From a virus: a DNA stretch of 40,025 nucleotides. The DNA lies in IMG/VR virus record IMGVR_UViG_3300021960_000187, positions 1-40,025 of that record. One strand, 5' to 3'. Under the pieces are notes generated by a model. The model did no database searches and was not told where the DNA came from. It saw only the letters and a list, made by a program, of their open reading frames with translations. Within the stretch, counting starts at the first letter, position 1; every line of letters begins with the position of its first letter. Below are positions 26,542 through 37,700 of the stretch, piece by piece. The translations under genes were made by a program, and so were the position numbers.

Positions 26542-29500
26542 TTAGCGAGCATTGGACTGTGCTCCGTAGAGGTTGAATGATGGTGATTCTGCGAAGGCTG
26601 CGTATATGTAAGTTTTACCAGATTCATTAATATCAATGGGGGTATCACGTATTTTAAAACCATTGGAAAGAAAATCGCAAAAATCATCCGCACCTTCTGC
26701 AACAGACAAATTAGGTCTCAATCCCAAAGTTGTGGTATTATATTTGTTTCTTTCCGAATCAAGAATCCACCAATCTTTATTTACTGATGTATTTGTTGCT
26801 TTTAACAATAAAAATCTGGGTCTAAATCCGGTTACTATCATAGGACCATCTGCACTTCCATTTCCGGTATAACTGCCAAATTTACTGAAACCGGGGATTT
26901 CTGTCCAAGCATATATTATTTGTGTATTATTTGCATCAAAAAAACTAGATCCAGAAGAACCACCTAGATTTATCACGGAACTTGTTGGTGTGGTATTATT
27001 CCACATATTTTGATTGGATTGAAATGCAGAAGTATTGTTCAATCCACCATAACTTCCTGCCCCAACAGAACTATGATAGACATTCCATCCAGAGGTTGAT
27101 GGACCTCTTTGTTTGTGTATTATGAAATTTGGAGCAGATAATAATCCGTGAGAAACAGACCAAGATGTATTTGTGTTAGAAGGTGCAGTATAAGTTATAA
27201 TACTAAACCCACTCTTAGTGTTCACAGAAGCACCAGTAGGAGTAATCGTACCAGCATCTAATCCTGCCGCAGAAGCACTTGCATACCCTACATCATCAAC
27301 ATTAAAGGTGTTTGAGTTTCCACCTGCTTTCCATGCCCACGCTACATAGGTTCCAAGTGCTCCAGAATAAGTTCCACCAGGAGGTCCATTTACACCATAA
27401 TCTCCGTTTGAATTATCATTTATAGAAACACCGTTATTATTAAAAGAAGTAACGCCATATGGAGAATCATTTGCCTCTGTCGCTGTTCCATTTGAGTACA
27501 ATGCTTTATATACTCCGCGCACACTATCATAAAGTTTATGACTATTTGCACCCGACCTTGACTTAAACCAAACAAAATCTGGTTTCCATCCAATATTGAG
27601 AGATGCTGTGCTTCCATTACCAGTATAAGTCGTCACTCCAACATACTGATCAGGACGAACAATAGTAGGTCTTGGAGTATTTGCAAGTGCTAATGGTTGG
27701 AATCCTGCTGGTGGTGGGAACTTGAAGGGCTTTTGACCGAAGTTATATCTTATTCCAGCAGCAGCTCCAGCATCGGCATGAGCAGCAGTTAAATTGCCAC
27801 TTAAATTAGAGAATGCAACTCCTTGAGATACTCCATTTTTATAATAAGTTAACTCACCAGTAGTTAAGTCCATAGCAACGCCAATAATATCTCCAATAGC
27901 AAATGTAGATCCATAACTTGATGGCGATGTGGAGTTATGAATTTTGTTACCAGTATGAGAAATATATCCCCAACTTACTTGTCCATTTACTGCCCCTGTT
28001 CCATATCCAGGATAAGCATCACTACTAAAAATATCAGAAGCAACTCCAATGTTTAGATATAAACCAGAAATCAATTCTGCTTCCCAATACCACTTACCAG
28101 AAGAAACATATACGCTTGCACACGCAGGAGTGTTACCATTAGAACCAGTTGTAGTATGCTGTAAGTTTCCGTTAGCATAAGTTCCACCATTATTAGCACT
28201 ATTTGAATTTTTCCATAGAGGATTCAGAGTACACCAACCACTCTCCTGTCCTCTTACTGCATTAATATTTGCAGTGAAAGGATTGAAGTTGGTTGCCTGT
28301 GGTACTCCGTTTGATGTTATTGTTGAGGCAAAAACATTAGCAGCAGTTACAGAAGTATTTGATTGACAACACAGAAGTTTTGTCTCAGAACCAGTTGATT
28401 GAAGTGCTGTTGTTGGTGGTGTGAAGTTTTCTGTGTAGAGTGCAGTTCCATTGATAATGCGAACATTTGAGATAGCACACTTTCTTGTGTATGCACCATC
28501 AGTATAATATGAACCAATAGTCCACTTACCTAAATCATCTCCATTATCAGAAACTGGAGCAGTAAGTGTATCAAGTAATCTTCCATTAAGGAAACAATAT
28601 ATTGAAGAACCACTTTTAGTCATGGCTACATGATTCCATTGCTTTGGTGGCAATACATTTGAAATATTATATTGACCACTAGCATAGAATCCAAGATTAC
28701 CAGTGTTCTCCATAGTTATTGACAAACCACCACCACCATTTGGTCTATTTGATATTATTCCATGATAACTATCTGTTGAGATTTGATATACAAATGCTTC
28801 AATAGTCCAAGTTCCCGTGTTTGCATATAACTTAAGAGAATTGTCTTGAGCAGTTAACCAATCACCACCAGTATATCCAGCATCTGCAGTGAAATTCACA
28901 GCACCATCAGTAATCTGAGTTAGTTTAGAAGAACCAGAAACTCCTGATGGTGTATCTGGGAGAATGTCTGGGTCTGTGGATGCTGGTATGAAGTTTTGAG
29001 TGTATTTTGCAGTGCCTTTGTAAACTCTTATATCGGACATATATCCAATATATGAATAACTACCACCAGATCTTGAACCAATCCAAAGACTTGTGTTTGA
29101 TGTTGTCCCTGCGTCTGTTGCAGTTGTTCCTCTACTAATACCATCAAGATAAAGGGTTGTAGTTGATCCACTTCTTACAACAGCAATATGCGTCCATTTA
29201 TTTGCTATTATCGCATTTGACGGAGTTGGATCAAATAAACTTGCAAGTTGAACTTCCACTTCTCCACTATTAATTTGGATAGACCATCCACCAGATCCAC
29301 TACTAGTATTCTCCATTATGACTCTGGTTCCGCTTACATCAGTTGGATAAACCCAACATTCAACAGTCCAATTGACACCATTCAAATAATAATCTGCTAC
29401 ATTTGAGTTTGGATCATATATGTGATCTCTATTTCCATCAAAATAATAACTTCCACCATAGAAGTTACTTTGAGCACTTGAAGCACTGGGAGTTTCTTCT

Positions 29501-30831
29501 ATTGAAAGAACTTTTTCAGTACTTCCACTATTAATTTGATTACTATAATCTTTTCTAGTACCAACTAATGGAAGAGCAAGAACACAAGTTGCTCCAGTAC
29601 CAACAGCACTATCAGTCCTTACACCAACTCTAGCAACCTTTCCTCCTCCGTCTGTGTTGAGAATAGGTAGTGCTCCTGTTGCTTTTTCAATGGTATTAGA
29701 ACCACCAAAGTTCACCGGAGTCCAGTTGTTTCCATTGCCAGACTTATCTTCTCCGATTGGAGTATTACCGTCTAGTGGGAGGTAAAAGGAATTATCTCCT
29801 GCTGCATCAAGAAGAGTATATCCACCTACAGTAATTGCCTGAATTCCCCATCCATCAAATCCATTTACAGCTTCCCAGACAATACTTGTTAATCCATCAA
29901 AAGTATCAAACTCATAATAGTTTGGTGTAGTTCCTTGTGATGTTTGATATGCTCTTAAAGTTGATGAAACATTTACACCATTAATAGTGATAGATGCAGT
30001 ATCAGAACCACCTGTATTTGCATTGTACCACAATCCAACCTTTCCTGTAAGAGTAGTTGGTGGAGTAAATGTTAATGTTCCAGGTCTATCTGGATAGCAA
30101 GTAGTAGCAGTGCTCCCATCAAATGCGTTGGTTTTTCCATATCCAGATAAAGCTGTTCCAGAAACACTATTACTCCAAGTTGTTCCATTATTTGGATTGT
30201 TAAATGCACTAAACTTTTTAGGTCTCCAAGTATTTGTGAGTGGGTCTGTGTATCCAAAGTATGATGGGTATAATGCTTGTCCGTCTATCAGGTAGACGTT
30301 TGATGTAAGAATATCTGGATAAAATCCATAAGTGGCATCTCTTGCAATGTAGTGAGTTGCATTTGAATTTATTTCAGTTGAATGGGATTGTGGGATACTT
30401 CCATTTTGATCCCAAGTAGTAATTTCAGTTCCATTTATCCATATTCTTGCTCTACTTTGCGTTGTAGCATTTGTAGTATCAACAGTCCACACTAAATGTG
30501 TCCAAGCAGAAAAATCACGATAAACCGCAGTGCTGATACGAAAATAATTAGTCGCTCCATTTCTATGGTTTGCATAAATTTTATTGTCTTGATCTATTGA
30601 AATAAATGTATTACCACGACTGAATATCATTTGCGTGGTAGTATAATCGGCAGTGTTTCCTTTTCTTAATTGCTTAATCCAAGCACTGAATGTATATGTT
30701 GTTTGATTGCCGGTGCTAAAAGTTCTTTCTAATCTTTGACTTTTAGCACTATCAAACCTCAAACTACCATCAACAACCAGAGCACCAGATGCTCTATCCT
30801 CTGTAACTACCTGAGGAATTATAACTCCCAT
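26542..30831 (-). CDS. Giant fibre protein with LamG-like and SPRY-like domains
   Basis: 1429 residues. Three concanavalin/LamG-like domains are visible by their 'tFsaWi/WTVECWVYP/WTIEAFVY ... W.H.a.....' plan: about residues 20-205, 455-625 and 650-815. A SPRY-like domain (GKWYWEAELISGLYLNIGVA to ELTYYKNGVSQGVAFS) covers about 885-1040. The last ~370 residues repeat 'ITYTGNGS...W.PDFVWFK' blocks common to phage fibres. LamG and SPRY folds bind sugars or proteins, so it is probably a receptor-binding long or side tail fibre. There is no peptidase or lyase motif. GAGGGGATAG precedes the ATG. Confidence 0.85.
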   Translation of the reverse strand: MGVIIPQVVTEDRASGALVVDGSLRFDSAKSQRLERTFSTGNQTTYTFSAWIKQLRKGNTADYTTTQMIFSRGNTFISIDQDNKIYANHRNGATNYFRISTAVYRDFSAWTHLVWTVDTTNATTQSRARIWINGTEITTWDQNGSIPQSHSTEINSNATHYIARDATYGFYPDILTSNVYLIDGQALYPSYFGYTDPLTNTWRPKKFSAFNNPNNGTTWSNSVSGTALSGYGKTNAFDGSTATTCYPDRPGTLTFTPPTTLTGKVGLWYNANTGGSDTASITINGVNVSSTLRAYQTSQGTTPNYYEFDTFDGLTSIVWEAVNGFDGWGIQAITVGGYTLLDAAGDNSFYLPLDGNTPIGEDKSGNGNNWTPVNFGGSNTIEKATGALPILNTDGGGKVARVGVRTDSAVGTGATCVLALPLVGTRKDYSNQINSGSTEKVLSIEETPSASSAQSNFYGGSYYFDGNRDHIYDPNSNVADYYLNGVNWTVECWVYPTDVSGTRVIMENTSSGSGGWSIQINSGEVEVQLASLFDPTPSNAIIANKWTHIAVVRSGSTTTLYLDGISRGTTATDAGTTSNTSLWIGSRSGGSYSYIGYMSDIRVYKGTAKYTQNFIPASTDPDILPDTPSGVSGSSKLTQITDGAVNFTADAGYTGGDWLTAQDNSLKLYANTGTWTIEAFVYQISTDSYHGIISNRPNGGGGLSITMENTGNLGFYASGQYNISNVLPPKQWNHVAMTKSGSSIYCFLNGRLLDTLTAPVSDNGDDLGKWTIGSYYTDGAYTRKCAISNVRIINGTALYTENFTPPTTALQSTGSETKLLCCQSNTSVTAANVFASTITSNGVPQATNFNPFTANINAVRGQESGWCTLNPLWKNSNSANNGGTYANGNLQHTTTGSNGNTPACASVYVSSGKWYWEAELISGLYLNIGVASDIFSSDAYPGYGTGAVNGQVSWGYISHTGNKIHNSTSPSSYGSTFAIGDIIGVAMDLTTGELTYYKNGVSQGVAFSNLSGNLTAAHADAGAAAGIRYNFGQKPFKFPPPAGFQPLALANTPRPTIVRPDQYVGVTTYTGNGSTASLNIGWKPDFVWFKSRSGANSHKLYDSVRGVYKALYSNGTATEANDSPYGVTSFNNNGVSINDNSNGDYGVNGPPGGTYSGALGTYVAWAWKAGGNSNTFNVDDVGYASASAAGLDAGTITPTGASVNTKSGFSIITYTAPSNTNTSWSVSHGLLSAPNFIIHKQRGPSTSGWNVYHSSVGAGSYGGLNNTSAFQSNQNMWNNTTPTSSVINLGGSSGSSFFDANNTQIIYAWTEIPGFSKFGSYTGNGSADGPMIVTGFRPRFLLLKATNTSVNKDWWILDSERNKYNTTTLGLRPNLSVAEGADDFCDFLSNGFKIRDTPIDINESGKTYIYAAFAESPSFNLYGAQSNAR

Positions 30832-30843
30832 TTATCTATCCCC

Positions 30844-33114
30844 TCAACTAAAGTTTACAGAAGCGCCAGCAAGCAACTGTGTTCCTGCTGCACCAACTCT
30901 ATGAACTGTAAATGAAATTAAGTTAATTGTACCATCTGCTGTTGATAGAGATGGTGGTGAACCTGATGGGAATAAGAAGTAAGTGCTGAAACCAACAGTT
31001 GCAATACCAGAGTTAATGATTCTTACAGTATGAGATTCTCCTTCTGTACCACCAGTTACGCTAATAGTTGTGATACCTGATACTGTAAGTTTATGATCCT
31101 GCTTGCTTAAGTCAAGGAATGTAATTGTATTGTTTGGTGATGCCTGTTCTGTTCCAATTCCAATAGCAAGTCCTGTTAGTTGTGAACCATCTCCTCTAAA
31201 TGAGGTAGCAGTAACAACACCAGAGACACTTAAGTTAGTGTTGAGTCCTACAGCAATCTTATTTCTATCATAAGTAAAGTTGATATCACTAGGTCCGTAA
31301 ATAACAAGTCCCCCACCATCTTGAGTCAGAGCTGTCTTAGTAGAAGTAGAAGCAACACCAACTGTTTTGTCTGCTACATCAAGAATTTGAGTATTGATAA
31401 CAGTTTGAGTACCATTAACTGTCAAATCTCCACTTAGAATTAAGTTTGTACCAGTGGCATTTGTTGCTAATGCATTTGCAGTCGTTGCTGTGGTTGCAGT
31501 TCCATCAAAAGTAGTAGCAGTTACAACACCAGTTACATTTAATCCTGCGGTGAATGTAGGAGCACCTGTTCCGGCATTATTAGCAAAGTTATCAGCACGA
31601 ACTCTACCACCAGAACCACCAAGAGCAGGTAAAGTTCCAGTAGTTCCAATTCCAAGAATGTTTGGAATGAAATCATCACCATCAGCGATAATTAAATCAG
31701 CACCACTATCAACAAGAATTTCTGCATACTGTGTATATGCAACTTTTGCAGTTGAAGGTGGATCAACAGTTACAGTAGATCCAATACTTAATACTTGATC
31801 GGTATAATAAATCTTATTCAGTGGGTTTGTTTGATCGGAACTGAGTGCAGTTCCGAGTCCAGCAGGAAGATTTGTGAGATTGCTACCATCACCTCTGAAT
31901 GAAGTTGCCGTTACAACACCAGTGACGTTAATACCACCATTGTTAATGGTAACTCCTACACCAACGATTGCTGAAGTTGCCGTTACAACACCAGTAACAT
32001 TAACCCCACCAGGATTAACATTTAGAATTGCTGCTCCTGAAGAAACAAGTGTTTGTTGTCCAGGAGTTGGTTGGAATAATCCAGTTGAGGTGTCACCAGA
32101 AAAATAAAGACTTGGAGCAGATACCGTGCCAGATGTCAATGCGATGCTGACTGGATTTAGAACTCCAATATTAAATGGAGCGGCATCAACCCATTGAGCA
32201 CTGTCAGTATCTTGATAATAGATGAATAATCTACCAATATCTGTGTTATACCAAAGATTTCCTGCGGTTATAATTCCAGTAAATGCATCTCCAGGAGTAG
32301 ATCCAATACCAATAGAAGCACTTCCGCCGCCGCCTCCTTCAAAATAAATTGTAGCAATGCCAGTGGTAGAACTATAGTATGCAGTAGATACTCCAGAACC
32401 AAAGAAGTTTATGAAAGTTGCGCCATAACCTACTAGTCCAATACTAGTACCAATTCCAACTCCAGCACTAATATTTTGTAAGTATGCACCATCACCATAA
32501 TACGTAACAATACCAGAAGTTGCAGTAATAACTCCAGAAGAAACTAATACAGTCCCAAGAGTTGAAATTCCAGTAACATTTAAATCAGTAAATGTATTTG
32601 GTGCATTTGCAATTGCACTTTCAATAGTAGCAGTTGTAGTTGCGTCAAGAGAGACAATGTTTTGAAGTTGTCTTTCATTACTAATAACTTGAGTTGCGCC
32701 AATACTAATCGAATTAGCAGTTGCAATACCGCTATAATTTAGATTGGTTCCTTCAAGATTTGTGACAATACCAACTGCAATTGTTGCAATACCAGAAACA
32801 TTCAGAGATGCTGTTGTTGTAATTCCAGAAACGTTAGCACTAGATGCTAAAACAGTTCCTATTGTTCCTATGCCACTATAATTTAGATTAGTGCCTCCAA
32901 GATCTGTAATAGTTCCAGTAGTGCTTTGTAAAGTAACAATTGTACCTACACCACTTACACTGATGTCTGTAGCAGCAATTCCACCACGAACATCTAACTC
33001 TGTTCTGGGAGTAGTACTGCCAATACCAACCTTATTTCTAGCGGCATCAGCAAGAATAAGATCGGTACTAACTTCTAAACCGTTCTTGACTACAAAATTC
33101 TTATTGACAGCCAT
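30844..33114 (-). CDS. Fibre-repeat structural protein, 756 residues
   Basis: The start MAVNKNFVVKNGLEVSTDLI and NKVGIGSTTPRTELDVRGGI are typical of cyanophage fibre shafts. Inside are many copies of the 'V.GV.TATSF.GDGS.LTNL' beta unit, a duplicated GTNLNYSGI... part (~75-140) and a 'RADNFANNAGTGAPTF' segment that matches the starts of the small fibre genes. The C-terminal ~120 residues form a separate beta domain. Probably a trimeric shaft. GGGGGAGAG before the ATG is a strong ribosome site; a GATAAATA box is at 33145-33152. Confidence 0.8.
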   Translation of the reverse strand: MAVNKNFVVKNGLEVSTDLILADAARNKVGIGSTTPRTELDVRGGIAATDISVSGVGTIVTLQSTTGTITDLGGTNLNYSGIGTIGTVLASSANVSGITTTASLNVSGIATIAVGIVTNLEGTNLNYSGIATANSISIGATQVISNERQLQNIVSLDATTTATIESAIANAPNTFTDLNVTGISTLGTVLVSSGVITATSGIVTYYGDGAYLQNISAGVGIGTSIGLVGYGATFINFFGSGVSTAYYSSTTGIATIYFEGGGGGSASIGIGSTPGDAFTGIITAGNLWYNTDIGRLFIYYQDTDSAQWVDAAPFNIGVLNPVSIALTSGTVSAPSLYFSGDTSTGLFQPTPGQQTLVSSGAAILNVNPGGVNVTGVVTATSAIVGVGVTINNGGINVTGVVTATSFRGDGSNLTNLPAGLGTALSSDQTNPLNKIYYTDQVLSIGSTVTVDPPSTAKVAYTQYAEILVDSGADLIIADGDDFIPNILGIGTTGTLPALGGSGGRVRADNFANNAGTGAPTFTAGLNVTGVVTATTFDGTATTATTANALATNATGTNLILSGDLTVNGTQTVINTQILDVADKTVGVASTSTKTALTQDGGGLVIYGPSDINFTYDRNKIAVGLNTNLSVSGVVTATSFRGDGSQLTGLAIGIGTEQASPNNTITFLDLSKQDHKLTVSGITTISVTGGTEGESHTVRIINSGIATVGFSTYFLFPSGSPPSLSTADGTINLISFTVHRVGAAGTQLLAGASVNFS

Positions 33115-33144
33115 TCGGGTTCACTCTCCCCCTGTATTTCTTAT

Positions 33145-33152
33145 TATTTATC
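33145..33152 (-). promoter_or_regulatory. Late-promoter-like box GATAAATA
   Basis: Seven of eight bases match TATAAATA, 31 bases before ATG 33114 and at the stop of the upstream gene. Confidence 0.4.
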
Positions 33153-34770
33153 AAGAAAGATATTCAATCGTAACGTATGCTTCAGTGCTTGAATTTCCAC
33201 CAAGTCTTGTGCTTATAATATTGACTTCGCCGTTTGTATATCCACTTCCACCTCCACCACCAGAACCACCTCCAGTGCCCGCATTTCCTCCAGCAGTTCC
33301 AGAACCACCACCACCATTATCACCACTACCATTTCCACCATTGTTTCTGTAAGCAAAACCTGCCTTATATCCTCTCAAAATAGATGCAGTTGATGATGCA
33401 ACTTGCCCAGATGTACCTCTAAATTGAACATTTCCAATGTCATTACACGGAGCAATACCTTGCTGTGCCCAATACTCCCCAATAGTACATGAAGCAACTC
33501 TACCTCCAGTTGGTTGTCCATTATTAGAAAATCCAGAAGTAGCTCCACCTGGAAAGAAACCTTGAACCGGTAGAGATCCTACAGAATACAACTCTCCACC
33601 AGTTCCAGCACTTCTACCAGAACCATTTTCTCCAGCAATGCCTACACCACCACCATCTCCACCTCTGCCTTCATTTCCTGCTCCACCACCTCCACCTAAA
33701 GCAACAAGAAGTTGTCCTTTTTTATAGAAGAAAGCTCCTCCCCCTCCACCATTTGCTCCACCAGAAGGTGCTGTCTGGGCACCTAATTTAAAAATATACT
33801 CTTGATTTTGTCGTAAAGTTAAAGTAAATACTGTCAATCCACCTTCACCACCTCTATTTCCATTTCTACTTACACCTCCAGCCGCTGCCATTGTCATTCT
33901 AACAGTAATATCTTTTTCTGGCGCATAAACACTAAGAGTTCTAACCCAAGTGGATGGATTTGCAGTAAATGTAATTGATTGATCGAATAGATTTACATTT
34001 CCAAAATCAAATTGAGAAGCATTATCAGAAAGTATTTCGTAATTTAATATAGATCTTGCTGATACGACACCATAAGTTACAGAACTTGATGCGACGGGTG
34101 AATTATCAGCCGATGGATGACTTACCTCAACGTAAACAGTATTTGTTGAAACATCGGGAAGAGAAATTGTAAGTGTATTTGATGTTGCTCCACTTATAGT
34201 TCCGCCGTTAGAAATTGCATTTCCATTTAGATACCATTGATATGTCAAACTAGAATCAGAACCATCAGAAGTTGTTGCCGTTACGCTGAAAGTTGTTGAA
34301 CGTCCCTGAGCAGCTGTGCTTGATGATGGTTGACTTGTAATGGATATTGTTGGACGAACTGTAATTGCTACAGTATTAGAATCTAATGCATCATTAATTG
34401 CATTTGGTGTTGACTTCCCAATTGCATATGCTGATGCAACATAGTCTGCACGAAGGAAGAATTGTCTTCCGGTGTCTGATGGATTTGACAAACTACTTAA
34501 AGTAAGAGCAGTTGTTGCTGTTCCAGTGATTGTCGCACTATTTGATAAAGCTCCAACACCAACTTCATACCATTGGTATGAAATGTATCCTGTATTTTCT
34601 GCTGGATTTGGTGGTGTTTGTGTTGGAAATTGGGCGGTTGCAATTCCAACTAAAGTAATTGAACCGCCGTTGTTTGTAGTGACACCAACTGGTTGTTGGG
34701 AAAATGATAAAATTGGACCGTTAATTTCAAGAGATGTTGGAATGTGACGAAATACTTGAAGTCCTATCAT
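33151..34770 (-). CDS. Ig-like and glycine-rich tail protein, 539 residues
   Basis: Two Ig-like domains, about 15-120 and 145-235, are shown by ISYQWYEVG/LTYQWYLNG and T.TLTISLP-type strands. A beta region (FDQSITFTANPSTWVRTLSV) leads to a Gly-rich end (about 300-530) with PSGGANGGGGGAFFYKKGQL and a final NSSTEAYVTIEYLS. Ig-like domains on phage virions aid weak surface binding, and the Gly-rich end resembles the adhesins of this window. The ATG overlaps the upstream giant's stop as ATGA. Confidence 0.85.
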   Translation of the reverse strand: MIGLQVFRHIPTSLEINGPILSFSQQPVGVTTNNGGSITLVGIATAQFPTQTPPNPAENTGYISYQWYEVGVGALSNSATITGTATTALTLSSLSNPSDTGRQFFLRADYVASAYAIGKSTPNAINDALDSNTVAITVRPTISITSQPSSSTAAQGRSTTFSVTATTSDGSDSSLTYQWYLNGNAISNGGTISGATSNTLTISLPDVSTNTVYVEVSHPSADNSPVASSSVTYGVVSARSILNYEILSDNASQFDFGNVNLFDQSITFTANPSTWVRTLSVYAPEKDITVRMTMAAAGGVSRNGNRGGEGGLTVFTLTLRQNQEYIFKLGAQTAPSGGANGGGGGAFFYKKGQLLVALGGGGGAGNEGRGGDGGGVGIAGENGSGRSAGTGGELYSVGSLPVQGFFPGGATSGFSNNGQPTGGRVASCTIGEYWAQQGIAPCNDIGNVQFRGTSGQVASSTASILRGYKAGFAYRNNGGNGSGDNGGGGSGTAGGNAGTGGGSGGGGGSGYTNGEVNIISTRLGGNSSTEAYVTIEYLS

Positions 34771-37700
34771 GCGAAGTTTTGTCCTCCAATGACACCGTAG
34801 AGTGATGCTCCACCATCAAAAGTCATGAATGAATAGATATCAGTTTTGTTCGCAGTAGTTGTTACCACTGGAACAACTCCTCCTCCAGGCCAGTAGACTG
34901 GGATTGTCACAGGTGCTGATGTCTTAAATGTATCAATGCCGACTGAATATCCAGTTGAATTTTGCAGAATCTTGATTGTAAAAGCAGTTGCTCCTGATGG
35001 TGGATTCAGAAGAGTAAATTGAGTAACTGCAGAAGTTACAGTCAGAGTGAATGATTGTGCAATTGACAAGTCAACATCAACATTTCCACCCGAAATTGTG
35101 AGGGGTTGGACGTTTTCTGAATATGTCTTGAATTTTGCAGAACCCTCAATATCAACTTTTGCTCTTGGCGTTGCTGTTCCAAATCCAACCTGAGTTCCTG
35201 AAGTAGAAACTGCAGTTCCAACAACAAGTGTTGTAGCAGTTACAATACCTGCACGAATATTACTTGAAGTGCTATCAAGTCTATATGTTGTTGCAGTGAT
35301 TGCACCACCAACTAACACGTCCTTGGTTGTCGTAAATCCAGCAAGAACTGTTGTATTATTGACATAAAGATCTGTTGTCCCTGTGCCGGGAGTTCCAAGT
35401 TCTAAATTATAGTCAGGAACAGAAGTGCCAATACCAACTCTTGAAAGATTAATCGGATAGATTCCAGTTCCAAGTCCTGCAGCAGTTCCTGCCCAGAGAC
35501 TATCATTTGCAAGGTTTGTCAGTCCAGAACCATCACCAACAAATGTTGTTGCAGTTACAGTTCCAACAATATTTGTAGAACCAATAACATTAAGTGCATA
35601 ACCATTTGCAGTAGTTCCAATACCAACACCAGTTCCATCAATCGCAAAGATTGATGTTCCAGAACCAACCTGAAGTGTATTCAATCCAGGTGAAGTCGTT
35701 CCAATACCAACCTTATCGAAGATTGCAACATTTTGGTTTTGCTCAAAACTTACATTACCGAAACGATACCAATTATTCTCGGTAGTATAAACCCATCCAA
35801 GATGTCCACCCTTAACTGGGTTTGCATTGTATGTAATATCTCCAGGATTTCCTGATAGAATAGGCGTAGAGATACCCACAGTTTGTTTTCTAGAAACAGT
35901 CGCATCTCCTTGCAGGAAGATTGAATTTGCTTCAATACCTTTACTAGAGTTGGATGTAATCTTATTATTAAAGATAACGGGTCCATCAAATTCTGAGATG
36001 AGATTGCTATCGGGACCACCTTCAACACGAATGGAACGACTGATTGATGCTTCTAGAGGTGTTAAAACGTCAAATCCAATATTAATACCGCCAGTGCGGA
36101 TATCTTCACCAGTTACAGAAGGAATAGGAGTATCAAATACTTCTTCTTGTCCAGTTGCAGAGCTAACTTTTTTGTTTCCAACATAGAAGTCACCCTGATC
36201 GTTCATACCAGTATAAACATTAATACCACCATCTTTCTTAGTTGATTGTGATAATAACTCTTCTTCAGAAGAGAGGTTGCGATTCTGGCGATCAGGAAGT
36301 GCAGTTGAATAATTACCAGGACCGAATCCAACATATTCAAATGTATGTCCAGAGGCACGGATGATCGAGTTTCTTCTAAATTCAACTGGACGACATTTAA
36401 TTCTTCTTACAACTGTATTAATTGTATGAGTTGTTGCCCTTGTTCCAAGAACTCCTCTAAAAACAGTAATTGGATTTGCAGTAACTGTTGACTTAACTCT
36501 AACAATTTCCTCATCAATTAATAGATAATCACCGATATTGATATCAAGATTAGTGATACCAGCAATTTCGATGCTTTGAGTTGATTCTGTTAAAATATCT
36601 GCAGAAAGTGTCGTTGTAATTCCAGCATACTCTGTTACTTGTCTTCCACCAAGATTCTCATTTGCAGCAGTAATATTTCCACCGGAAGAAGCAGCACCAT
36701 AACGATAAGCATAAATCGTACCTGAAGTTGATGGAGCGATTGTTCCCACTCCAATATTAATATTAAATGAAGTTAAACTGTTAACTTTTTTGACAACGAA
36801 GTCGCCATTATAAAGAACATTATTAGCACCACCTAATTTAATCTTGTTATCTACTCTCAATCCATGTCTTTGTGCTGTGGTAACAACTCCAACTCCAGTA
36901 ATTTCATTGTAAGAAAGTGCAGTTACATTTAATGCTTGTCCCGTTAGAGTTGCAGTCGCTGCTGCAGTATTAGTCAACCCAATACCTAATGTAGTTGCTG
37001 CTCCAATCGTAGATGCAGAAGCAACTTGAATTTCTTTTGCCGCTCCCGTCGCAATACCAGTAATTCTATAAAGAGTATTGAATCCTTTATTTGATTGTGG
37101 AAGAACTCCAGCAAGACTTAGGGTATCACCAGTGTTATCATATATTGAGGTTACCGTTACAACACCAACACTATATCCTGTGGTTGTACCTACGCCAACT
37201 ACTTGAAGAGAATCTCCAATCTCATAAGCACTACCACCATCCATAATCTTGACACTAACAAGATTACCTGAGGTATTAACTTGAATTCTTGCTGTTGCAT
37301 TTTGTCCTTGAGTATTAGCAGCTCCAACAGAAACTAATTTGGCATTATAAAGATAACCAGCGGTTCCATTACCATAACCAGCACCACTATCTGCAATACT
37401 AACATTCGTAACTCTATTCAATCCATGATCAATTGCTGTATAAATTGTATGAGCAGTTCCTGTAGAATTTGAAACAATTGCAGTAATTCCTACACCAACA
37501 TTAAAGTCAAGTAATGACTCTTGAATAGTCTCTCTTGTAATACTATTCTGTGGTTCATCAACTACAACTTGTCCAATTGGATTTGGAAGAGCAAATGATG
37601 ATGCTACATCAGGATCTGATTTGGGATTATCGCGATTTGTTTGTGGATAGAGATATTGTATTGATTGCGAATATTTTTCAGTTGAGAATGGAGTTACTGT

